In this document: positions 1-5,647 of the stretch, piece by piece | Layout of the letters: each line of letters starts with the position of its first letter | How positions within the stretch are numbered: position 1 is the stretch's first letter | DNA from: CAZGMC01 sp964526565 | GTDB lineage: Bacteria > Pseudomonadota > Alphaproteobacteria > DSM-16000 > Inquilinaceae | NCBI GenBank assembly: GCA_964526565.1 | Contig: CAZGMC010000110.1 | Location: 1 to 13,341 of the forward strand | Direction: 5' to 3' | DNA: 13,341 nucleotides | Notes under the pieces: generated by a model | The model's database searches: none | Told to the model about the DNA's origin: nothing | Seen by the model: only the letters and a program-made list of their open reading frames with translations | Translations under genes and position numbers: made by a program

Positions 1-106
1 CCACAGCCAGCGCGGCGAACCCCGCCAGCACCGCCCCCGCCAGCACCGCCCCCGACAGCACCGCCCCCGACAGCACCGCCAATGCACGGTTCATGGTCCC
101 GCTCAT
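1..106 (-). CDS. lptA: LptA (OstA-like LPS transport protein), 5' part only
   Basis: Only the first 35 codons are in the window; the gene continues past the left edge. They encode a short N-terminus (MSGTMNRALAV) followed by a hydrophobic stretch with the small-residue repeat AVLSG/AVLSG/AVLAG/AVLAG, which fits a Sec signal peptide. The start ATG at 106 overlaps the lptC stop in an ATGA arrangement (103–106), so translation is probably coupled to lptC. An in-frame ATG at 94 is an alternative start. LptA is the periplasmic bridge that receives lipopolysaccharide from LptC and passes it to LptD. The name rests on position, since lptA normally follows lptC, and on the signal peptide; no OstA domain is visible here. 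The signal-peptide DNA is itself a 15-bp tandem repeat. Confidence 0.65.
   Translation of the reverse strand, partial: MSGTMNRALAVLSGAVLSGAVLAGAVLAGFAALAV
26..80. repeat. 15-bp tandem repeat, 3.7 copies, inside the lptA signal peptide
   Basis: The unit CAGCACCGCCCCCGM (M = A or C) occurs at 26–40, 41–55 and 56–70, with a partial copy at 71–80. Because the unit is five codons long, copy-number change would lengthen or shorten the signal-peptide hydrophobic core by AVL(S/A)G without a frameshift. Confidence 0.9.
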
Positions 107-750
107 CTCAGGGTATCCCGCGGCGCGCGGCGCAGCAGCAGCTCGCTGCGGCCGGTGAAGACGACGACGCCAGAGTCGTTGTCGATCCGGAAGCCCTGCG
201 CGGCGACCTCGCCGGCCGGCCCGTGCGCCTGCACCGGATCGTCGCCCCAGGCCGTACGCTCCTCCAGGTCGATGTTCACATTGTCAGTGTAAAACGTATA
301 GCCGTCGTCGCGGAACAAATTCACGTCCCCGCTCAGCTCGATGACGCTCCGCACATTGTCGACCATGCCGTGATCCGACAGGACGGCCAGCCAGGTGCCA
401 TCCTCCATGGTGAGCTCCGCCTCCAGGTTGTCGAAGACGACAATGTCGCCGCCGGCATCGCTCTGGCGTGCCGAGGTGCCGACGATGCTGTAGGGGCGGT
501 CGTGGGCATCGACCCCCGACAACCGCGGGCTCATCATCCGCCCCGGGTCGGCGTCCGCAACGGTGGCCCGATCGGCCGCCCGATCCTGCAGCTCCGGCCA
601 GATGACGACGATCGCCGTCAGCGCCAGCGCCAGCAGCGGCAGCACGACCTTCAGAATGTTGACGAAGCGCGTATAGCCGCGGCCGCGTCCCGCCGGCCGT
701 GGCGCCGACGGTGCCGCGGTCCGGCGCCGCGGGCGAGGGTCGTCACGCAT
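103..750 (-). CDS. lptC: LptC, LPS export system inner-membrane protein
   Basis: LptC is a single-pass inner-membrane protein that takes lipopolysaccharide from the LptB2FG transporter and hands it to LptA. The 215-residue product has a basic N-terminus (residues 1–28), one membrane helix (about 30–51, NILKVVLPLLALALTAIVVI) and a periplasmic beta-jellyroll-like domain with segments such as MSPRLSGVDAHDRPYSI and FTGRSELLL. Length and layout fit alphaproteobacterial LptC. The reading frame stays open to 1068, but the extra N-terminal part is arginine-rich and encoded by a 12-bp tandem repeat, so I place the start at the ATG at 750; a GTG at 777 is also possible. No strong ribosome binding site is visible at either. 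The stop overlaps the lptA start by 4 bp. The gene order RNase D–lptC–lptA supports the call. Confidence 0.85.
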   Translation of the reverse strand: MRDDPRPRRRTAAPSAPRPAGRGRGYTRFVNILKVVLPLLALALTAIVVIWPELQDRAADRATVADADPGRMMSPRLSGVDAHDRPYSIVGTSARQSDAGGDIVVFDNLEAELTMEDGTWLAVLSDHGMVDNVRSVIELSGDVNLFRDDGYTFYTDNVNIDLEERTAWGDDPVQAHGPAGEVAAQGFRIDNDSGVVVFTGRSELLLRRAPRDTLR

Positions 751-1161
751 GGCGGGCGCGTGGCGGTCGATGGTCACGGCGGCGGATCGGCCCGTCACGA
801 TGCACAGGCCCGCATGGCACGGCAGGGGCCATGATCCGGCCAGGCCGGCACCATGGCGATGCCGCGCGCCGTGTCGTGCGGGCGGTCCACGACGGCGACC
901 GGCCGGACCGGTCGGGCCGGCCGCAATTGCCTCCGGGCGACGACTGACGCCTCGATGGGGCTGGCCGGACCTGTGGCCGGACCTGTGGCCGGACCTGTGG
1001 CCGGACCTGTGGCCGGACCTGTGGCCGGACCTGTGGATGGAGCACCGAATGCGGGAACCATGGACCACTTACTTTCGCGTCAATGCGGCGGGAGTATGGC
1101 CGCAGCTCGCGCGCAGGTCAAACGCGGCGGCGCTTCCTCCCATCTCAACCGCCAGCTGGGG
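751..1161. other. Gap between the RNase D gene and lptC, dominated by a tandem repeat
   Basis: This 411-bp GC-rich stretch separates two minus-strand genes. It contains six copies of a 12-bp repeat (963–1034) and GC-rich partial palindromes near 905–922. All six frames are largely open here because of base composition, but the predicted peptides are low-complexity shadows. I see no convincing promoter or terminator. Confidence 0.7.
963..1034. repeat. 12-bp tandem repeat, six perfect copies
   Basis: The unit GGCCGGACCTGT is repeated exactly six times at 963–974, 975–986, 987–998, 999–1010, 1011–1022 and 1023–1034. Flanking bases begin a seventh, decayed unit (GGATGG). It lies about 210 bp upstream of the lptC start. 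Confidence 0.95.
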
Positions 1162-1779
1162 TCAGTGGGCAAAGACGTCCACGTCGCCCCAGCCTTCAAG
1201 GTCCAGCGCCACGCGCGTCGGGAGGAAGGCGAAGCAGGCCTCCGCCAGGGCGGTGCGGCCCTCGCGCGTCAGCAGGTGGTCGAGCCGCTGCTTCAGCGCG
1301 TGCAGATGGACCACATCGGCAGCGGCATAGCGAAGCTGCTCCGGGGTCAGGGTGTCCGCGCCCCAGTCGGAGGTCTGCTGCTGCTTTGACAGGTCGATGC
1401 CCAGCATGTCGCGGCACAGGTCCTTGAGGCCGTGGCGGTCGGTGAACGTGCGGGCCAGGCGCGAGGCGATCTTGGTGCAATAGACCGGCGTGGCCACGAC
1501 ACCCAGATGGGCGCGCAACGCGGCGATGTCGAAGCGGGCGAAGTGCATCAGCTTCAGCACGGCGGGCTCGCCGAGCAGCCGGACCAGGTTCGGCGCGGCG
1601 GCGGCGCCGCGCGGCAGACGGACGATGTGGGCGACTCCGTCGCCGGCGCTAAGCTGCACCAGGCACAGCCGGTCGCGGCGGTGGTTGAGGCCCATCGTTT
1701 CGGTGTCGACGGCTACCATGCCGCCCAGGTCGACGTCTGGCGGCAGGTCGCCGTCGTGCAGGTGCACGTCACCGGCCAT
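1162..1779 (-). CDS. rnd: Short-form ribonuclease D (3'-5' exonuclease, DEDDy type)
   Basis: This is a 205-residue protein of the RNase D family, a 3'-to-5' exoribonuclease that trims tRNA and other structured RNA ends. The DEDDy motifs are visible: Exo I as VAVDTET (D25, E27), Exo II as HFARFD (D84) and Exo III as YAAAD (Y151, D155). HGLKDL at 116–121 is typical of the fold. It has only the exonuclease domain; the HRDC repeats of full-length RNase D (about 370 residues) are absent, which is common for the short alphaproteobacterial form. The start at 1779 is preferred because a GGAG lies 6 nt upstream; the frame stays open to 1836. Its neighbours downstream on the same strand are lptC and lptA, and a tRNA-Leu lies just upstream on the same strand. 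Confidence 0.88.
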   Translation of the reverse strand: MAGDVHLHDGDLPPDVDLGGMVAVDTETMGLNHRRDRLCLVQLSAGDGVAHIVRLPRGAAAAPNLVRLLGEPAVLKLMHFARFDIAALRAHLGVVATPVYCTKIASRLARTFTDRHGLKDLCRDMLGIDLSKQQQTSDWGADTLTPEQLRYAAADVVHLHALKQRLDHLLTREGRTALAEACFAFLPTRVALDLEGWGDVDVFAH

Positions 1780-1814
1780 GGCTGACTCCGGCGGTTGGCG
1801 CAGTACGCCGCCGT

Positions 1815-1846
1815 CGCCATGCAGGACTGCCGCCATGCAGGACTGC
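1815..1846. repeat. 16-bp perfect tandem duplication
   Basis: CGCCATGCAGGACTGC occurs at 1815–1830 and again at 1831–1846 with no mismatch. It lies between the tRNA-Leu 3' end and the RNase D start, just upstream of the chosen start codon. Confidence 0.95.
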
Positions 1847-1887
1847 GGAGAATACCGGGGCCGACGCGGCGGCTGCGATCAGCGGGA

Positions 1888-1974
1888 TGGTGCCCAGGAG
1901 AAGACTCGAACTTCCACGGCCTTGCGGCCACAGGTACCTGAAACCTGCGCGTCTACCAATTCCGCCACCTGGGC
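1888..1974 (-). tRNA. tRNA-Leu (anticodon CAG)
   Basis: This is an 87-nt tRNA with an encoded CCA end (1888–1890) and discriminator A (1891). The acceptor stem GCCCAGG (1968–1974) pairs perfectly with CCTGGGC (1892–1898). The anticodon stem CAGGT/ACCTG encloses the loop TTCAGGT, giving anticodon CAG at 1938–1940, which reads CUG leucine codons. The D arm contains GGCGGAATTGGTAGACGC. A long variable arm (GGCC-GCAA-GGCC), as expected for class II tRNA-Leu, and a T loop TTCGAGT complete the structure. CUG is by far the commonest leucine codon in the neighbouring genes. Confidence 0.97.
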
Positions 1975-1987
1975 AACGCGAGCGCCT

Positions 1988-2016
1988 CAACTAGGCGCGA
2001 TCGCCGGCCATGTCAA
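1988..2016 (-). promoter_or_regulatory. Sigma-70-type promoter of tRNA-Leu
   Basis: On the minus strand a perfect -35 box TTGACA (2011–2016) is followed after exactly 17 bp by TAGTTG (1988–1993). The tRNA 5' end is at 1974, leaving a leader of about 6–8 nt. Spacing and position fit a constitutive tRNA promoter. Confidence 0.7.
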
Positions 2017-2114
2017 TGCCCGGAAAAACCGGAGCGCGGATCCTGTCGCACCCCATGCCGCCTTGCCACCCGGCACAGCTGCAGGCATGCCTGTCGACAG
2101 TCCGGCGCAATGAG

Positions 2115-2142
2115 CCTATGTATTGACCGGTCATGACATAGG
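2115..2142. promoter_or_regulatory. 28-bp palindrome, probable TetR-type operator
   Basis: The arms CCTATGT (2115–2121) and ACATAGG (2136–2142) are perfect reverse complements, and the centre TGACCGGTCA (2124–2133) is itself a perfect 10-bp palindrome. In all 24 of 28 positions are symmetric. The palindrome has no loop, so it looks like a dimer-binding DNA site rather than a terminator. TGACCGGTCA-type cores are common in TetR-family operators (established pattern); which regulator binds here is unknown. The next gene downstream is the epimerase at 2254; the tRNA-Leu promoter lies about 100 bp away on the other side. Confidence 0.5.
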
Positions 2143-2170
2143 GTGGCCGGGTCCGGCGCACAAGGCATCC

Positions 2171-2221
2171 GGCGCATCGGGGAATCCGGCGCATCGGGGA
2201 ATCCGGCGCATCGGGGAATCC
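2171..2221. repeat. 17-bp tandem repeat, three perfect copies
   Basis: The unit GGCGCATCGGGGAATCC occurs at 2171–2187, 2188–2204 and 2205–2221. A degenerate unit (GGCGCACAAGGCATCC, 2155–2170) precedes it and a partial one (GGCGCACAAGACC) follows. The array lies between the palindromic operator and the epimerase ribosome binding site, in the presumed 5' leader. Confidence 0.93.
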
Positions 2222-2253
2222 GGCGCACAAGACCGGCATACAGGGAGCAGGCG

Positions 2254-3237
2254 ATGGACGACCCCAGCCGCGAGTTTCGTCGGCCCGAGTACAATGTGGT
2301 GACAGTGTTCGGCGGCGGCGGCTTCATCGGCCGGCACCTGGTCAAGCGGCTGGCCAGGCGCGGCTGGCGGGTGCGCATCGCCTCGCGCCACCCGGGCCAG
2401 GCCATGTTCCTGAAGACCTACGGTGCCGTCGGCCAGATCGCGCCGATATTCGCCGACGTGCGCGACGACGCCACGGTGGCGGCGGTGGTGCGCGATGCCG
2501 ACTACGTGATCAACCTGGTCGGCATCCTCTATGAGTCGGGCGGGCGCACCTTCGAGGCCGTGCATGCCGAGGCGCCGGCCCGCATCGCCCGCCTGGCCAG
2601 GGAGGCCGGCGTCGGCCGGCTGGTCCACCTCTCGGCCATCGGCGCCTCGCCCGACTCGCCGTCGGTCTACGCCCAGACCAAGGCGCGCGGCGAGCAGGCG
2701 GTGCGACAGGCCTTCCCCGAGGCCACCGTCCTGCGACCCAGCGTGGTGTTCGGGCCGGAGGACAACTTTTTCAATCTCTTCGCCGCGCTGGCCCGGTTGT
2801 CGCCGGTGCTGCCGCTGATGGGCGGCGGCACGACGCGCTTTCAGCCGGTCTACGTCGGCGATGTGGCCGATGCCGTCATGGCCGTGCTCGACGACCCGGC
2901 AACGCAGGGCAGGACCTATGAGCTGGGTGGACCGCGGGTCTACACCTACCGCGAGCTGATGGAGCTGACCCTGGCCCAGATCGGGCGCCGGCGGCTGCTG
3001 GTCTCGACGCCGTGGTCGATGGCCGAGCTGCAGGCCAAGGTGCTGGGGCTGCTGCCCAAGCCGCTGCTGACCACCGATCAGGTCAAGCTGTTGCAGATCG
3101 ACAACGCGGTCGCCGAGGACGCACCGACCCTGCGCGACCTGGGCATCACGCCGACGGCCGCCGAGGCCGTCCTGCCGTTGTACCTGGAGCGGTTCCGCCG
3201 CGGCGGCCGGTTCGCCGGCCGGCGCTATGCCGGCTGA
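2254..3237 (+). CDS. NDUFA9-like NAD(P)-dependent epimerase/dehydratase
   Basis: This is a 327-residue atypical short-chain dehydrogenase of the group usually annotated as complex I NDUFA9 subunit family protein. A Rossmann nucleotide-binding motif GGGGFIG is at residues 20–26, with an Arg-rich strand end (RVRIASRHPGQ) after it. YAQTK at 139–143 matches the YxxxK position, and RPSVVFGPEDNFFN at 161–174 is typical of the family. Mitochondrial NDUFA9 binds NADPH and is an accessory subunit of complex I; the role of stand-alone bacterial homologues is not settled, and a link to quinone or lipid metabolism is only inference. The frame is open from 2143, but the extra 37 codons are encoded by the 17-bp repeat array. 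GGGAG 6 nt before the ATG at 2254 decides the start. Confidence 0.85.
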   Translation: MDDPSREFRRPEYNVVTVFGGGGFIGRHLVKRLARRGWRVRIASRHPGQAMFLKTYGAVGQIAPIFADVRDDATVAAVVRDADYVINLVGILYESGGRTFEAVHAEAPARIARLAREAGVGRLVHLSAIGASPDSPSVYAQTKARGEQAVRQAFPEATVLRPSVVFGPEDNFFNLFAALARLSPVLPLMGGGTTRFQPVYVGDVADAVMAVLDDPATQGRTYELGGPRVYTYRELMELTLAQIGRRRLLVSTPWSMAELQAKVLGLLPKPLLTTDQVKLLQIDNAVAEDAPTLRDLGITPTAAEAVLPLYLERFRRGGRFAGRRYAG

Positions 3238-3345
3238 CCGGCGGCGACACGATTTCGCCAAACCTCGTGCCTATGGTCCGGCTGACACGGCGAACGGAGC
3301 AACACGGCGGACGGCAGGCCGACCGCCGGCAGCGGAGGCAGGGAC

Positions 3346-4596
3346 ATGCGGTATGGTGCCGGCTTCAAGGCAGCCACGGTCGCCACGGCGCTAATGGCGG
3401 CCGCAGGCGGGATCGCCGGGACGACCGGCCCCGCCGTGGCCCAGAGCGGCAAGGACGGACCCACGGCGGGAGGGCCGGGAGCGGACGACCATCCGGCCAG
3501 TCCCGCCACCCAGGGCGTCGTGGTGCCCGGCGGTCCCGGCCGGCCCGGCATGCCGGTGACGGGCACCGTGGAACGGCCGGGCGACGCCGACTGGTTCGCC
3601 GTCGAGCTCGAGGCCGACGTCGCCTACATCCTTGACATGGAAGGCCAGCCCACCGGCGGCGGCACGCTGCCCGATGGCGTGCTGACGCTGCACGACGCCA
3701 ACGGCACCGAGGTCGCCATGGACGACGACGGCGGCGACGGCTTCAACCCGCGGCTGGCGTTCGTCCCGCCGCGTGCCGGGCGCTATTTCGCCGCCGCGCA
3801 CGGTTTCGGCAACAACACCGGCAGCTATACCCTGTCGGCCGTGGCGCGGCCCGACATCAGCGACGACCATCCGGCCTCGGCGGAGACCGGCGGGCAGGTG
3901 GCGATCGGCCGGCCGGGGCACGGCGAGATCGAGCTGCCGCGCGACGTGGACTGGTTCGCCGTCGAACTCGATCCCGGCACCGCCTATGTCTTCGACATGG
4001 AGGGCCAGCCCACCGCCCAGGGCACCCTGGCCGACCCGCTGCTGGTGCTGTACGACCCTGCGGGCCGCGAGGTCGCCAGCGACGACGACGGCGCCACCGG
4101 CCTCAATGCGCGCATCACGGTCCAGGCCGAGCAGGGCGGCAGGTACCACCTCGCGGCGCAGGCGTTCGGCACGGCAACCGGCACCTACACGCTGACCATG
4201 GATCGCCATGCGGGCTTCACCGACGACTTCGCCGCCGGCCCGCAGACCGAAGGGCGCATGGCCGTCGGCGATACGGTGACCGGCAGCCTGGAGATACCCG
4301 GCGACGAGGACTGGTTCGCCGTCCCGCTGGACCGTGGCATGACCTACACGATCGATCTGGTGGGCCAGCCGACCGGCGCCGGAACGCTGCCCGACCCGCT
4401 GCTGTCGGTGCACGATGCGGCCGGCCGTCGGCTTGTCACCGACGACGACGGCGGCACCAGCTTCAACGCGCGCCTGACGTTCTCGCCACCGGCCGACGAC
4501 GTGTATTTCGTCAATGCCGGCGCCTTCGGCAACAACAGCGGCACCTACCGTCTCACCATCCGCGAGGGCGGCAGGCCGGCGCCGGCGGCCAAGTAG
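3346..4596 (+). CDS. Secreted protein of three PPC-like domains, no catalytic domain
   Basis: This 416-residue protein begins with a signal peptide (about 1–32, predicted cleavage AVA|QS). The rest is three copies of one beta-sandwich domain in exact 120-residue register: DWFAV at 82, 202 and 322; GQPT at 100, 220 and 340; DDDG near 126, 246 and 366; and (T/S)YxL(T/S) at the end of each copy. These are features of the bacterial pre-peptidase C-terminal (PPC) domain, normally a tail on secreted peptidases that aids secretion or substrate binding. Here no peptidase domain exists, so a binding or surface role is likely but unproven. The Asp-rich DDDG turns could bind calcium (inference). GGAGG lies 7 nt before the ATG. 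The gene ends 6 bp from the stop of a convergent gene. Confidence 0.8.
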   Translation: MRYGAGFKAATVATALMAAAGGIAGTTGPAVAQSGKDGPTAGGPGADDHPASPATQGVVVPGGPGRPGMPVTGTVERPGDADWFAVELEADVAYILDMEGQPTGGGTLPDGVLTLHDANGTEVAMDDDGGDGFNPRLAFVPPRAGRYFAAAHGFGNNTGSYTLSAVARPDISDDHPASAETGGQVAIGRPGHGEIELPRDVDWFAVELDPGTAYVFDMEGQPTAQGTLADPLLVLYDPAGREVASDDDGATGLNARITVQAEQGGRYHLAAQAFGTATGTYTLTMDRHAGFTDDFAAGPQTEGRMAVGDTVTGSLEIPGDEDWFAVPLDRGMTYTIDLVGQPTGAGTLPDPLLSVHDAAGRRLVTDDDGGTSFNARLTFSPPADDVYFVNAGAFGNNSGTYRLTIREGGRPAPAAK

Positions 4597-4602
4597 GACC
4601 GC

Positions 4603-5109
4603 TCAGAAGTTGACCGGAATGGTCGTGTCCTGGGCGGGACGGATGTTGCTCTCGCAACTGCCGCGCGGCACGAAGTAGCAGTGGCGCACGTCGAACGAGA
4701 CGCTGGCGAAGTTCTCGCAGTGCAGGTTGACCAGCAGCCGTTCCTCGCGCGAGGCGTGGCCGGGCGACAGGTTGCCCAGCCAGACGACGTCCTCGGCAAT
4801 GATGTTGCCGGACGCGTCGTAGAACATCAGCCGGACGGCAGCGCTGCCGACGGCCCGGCTCGATTCGTTGTGGAACTGGGAGAGCACCGTGCAGGACGGG
4901 CGGTCCGGCGAGGTCGGCTCGACACGGGTCACGCCGAAGGTGATCGGCTCGACCGTCGCCACGCCCTCGGGCGGGTTCAGGTACTCCCAGCGGCCGTTCT
5001 CGTGCAGGATGATGCGCTGGTTGTCGTCGGTCGTGGCCAGGGACTGCGCGCCTGCGGCCGACGAAACCAGGCATACCAGCGCCACCAGGGCGCAAATCGA
5101 ACAACGCAT
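4603..5109 (-). CDS. Secreted four-cysteine protein of unknown function
   Basis: I do not recognise the family. The 168-residue product has a clear signal peptide (1–21, cleavage AGA|QS). The mature part contains a motif (R)IILHENGRWEYLNP at 33–46, a short pattern seen at the start of several exported bacterial proteins, and then a beta-rich segment with LMFYDASGNIIAEDVVWLGNL (94–114). Its four mature cysteines (73, 131, 144, 152) could form two disulfides in the periplasm. GGGA a few nt before the ATG at 5109 decides the start, although the frame is open to 5382. A possible promoter lies at 5165–5193. It is convergent with the PPC-domain protein, leaving 6 bp between the stop codons. Confidence 0.75.
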   Translation of the reverse strand: MRCSICALVALVCLVSSAAGAQSLATTDDNQRIILHENGRWEYLNPPEGVATVEPITFGVTRVEPTSPDRPSCTVLSQFHNESSRAVGSAAVRLMFYDASGNIIAEDVVWLGNLSPGHASREERLLVNLHCENFASVSFDVRHCYFVPRGSCESNIRPAQDTTIPVNF

Positions 5110-5164
5110 GACACTTCCCTTTTTCAGCTTTGGCCTTTCCCGCTCGGGCCAATTCCCCAGCAGA

Positions 5165-5193
5165 ATCATGGCCCTCTGTCGCCTACCGTTCAA
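5165..5193 (-). promoter_or_regulatory. Possible promoter of the secreted four-cysteine protein
   Basis: On the minus strand TTGAAC (5188–5193) and CATGAT (5165–5170) are 17 bp apart. They lie about 56 bp upstream of the start at 5109. The -35 match is good and the -10 match modest. Confidence 0.4.
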
Positions 5194-5228
5194 ACGGGGT
5201 GCGCCGCGGCGCGGGCGATGCGGTGACC

Positions 5229-5267
5229 GGAAAAGCAACGCCGCCGGAGGGGCATCCTCCGACGGCG
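5229..5267 (-). terminator. Rho-independent terminator after the 64-residue small gene
   Basis: On the minus strand GCCGTCGGAGG pairs with CCTCCGGCGGC (one mismatch) around a 5-nt loop (5240–5266). It is followed by TTGCTTTT (5231–5239 region). It begins 33 bp after the stop of the small gene. Confidence 0.75.
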
Positions 5268-5299
5268 CATCCTTCGGCGATCGGAACCGCCGGGCCGGG

Positions 5300-5494
5300 T
5301 CAGGCGGCGCGCCGCATTGGCGCCCGCATGGCGGCCCTGATCTCACCGTAGATGTCCTCGGGCGCAGCGAACGACCGCCCATCGAGCCGCTTCAGCTTCT
5401 GGTGCGTGGTGAAGAACACCCAGCGCTGGCGCACCCGCACCAGATCGCCGCAGCGCTCACCACCGACCACCACCCTGTGATGGTTGGACGCCAT
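5300..5494 (-). CDS. Small conserved-looking protein, 64 residues, function unknown
   Basis: I do not recognise a named family. The product is basic, with a central segment RVRQRWVFFTTHQKLKRLDG (residues 20–39) that looks like a compact beta-hairpin, and a short amphipathic C-terminal helix (EDIYGEIRAAMRA). There is no signal peptide or membrane segment. The gene is supported by a very strong ribosome binding site (AGGGGAGGAA ending 4–5 nt before the ATG), a terminator directly downstream, and a perfect 16-bp palindrome about 53 bp upstream of the start. It stands alone between the amidase gene and the secreted four-cysteine gene, all on the minus strand, and is probably its own transcription unit. 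Confidence 0.65.
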   Translation of the reverse strand: MASNHHRVVVGGERCGDLVRVRQRWVFFTTHQKLKRLDGRSFAAPEDIYGEIRAAMRAPMRRAA

Positions 5495-5546
5495 AAGTTC
5501 CTCCCCTTTACGGCGCAGTTTGTAAGCGGATGTTTCACCACCGCAT

Positions 5547-5562
5547 CTTTATGCGCATAAAG
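5547..5562. promoter_or_regulatory. Perfect 16-bp palindrome upstream of the small gene
   Basis: CTTTATGCGCATAAAG is identical on both strands. It is AT-rich against its surroundings and lies 53–68 bp upstream of the small-gene start, in the region where its promoter should be. This fits an operator; no regulator gene is visible in the window. Confidence 0.4.
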
Positions 5563-5607
5563 CTAAGCATCGACCGGTGCCGGCGCAATGTAAAACCTGT
5601 CGCAGGG

Positions 5608-5634
5608 GCGTACGGACTCGAAAGAGTCATACGC
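5608..5634. other. Hairpin downstream of the amidase gene
   Basis: GCGTACGGACTC (5608–5619) and GAGTCATACGC (5624–5634) form a stem with one bulge and a 4-nt loop, starting 14 bp after the amidase stop on the minus strand. No T-run follows directly, so it may be a weak or Rho-assisted terminator. Confidence 0.35.
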
Positions 5635-5647
5635 CACCAGAAGCCGA

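Noticed and set aside
963..1034. The 12-bp repeat block as a CRISPR array
   Set aside because: The copies are directly adjacent with no spacers and the unit is far too short.
751..1068. N-terminal extension of LptC with HRSG repeats
   Set aside because: The repeated peptide is just the 12-bp tandem repeat translated, and all frames there are open. LptC proteins are about 200 residues and begin shortly before the membrane helix.
1490..2113. Plus-strand frame across the RNase D start and the tRNA
   Set aside because: Its central part is the tRNA-Leu read in reverse complement, and the rest is antisense to the RNase D gene.
2143..2253. 37-residue N-terminal extension of the epimerase
   Set aside because: It translates the 17-bp repeat array and lacks a ribosome binding site, whereas the ATG at 2254 has GGGAG at good spacing and gives the normal family N-terminus.
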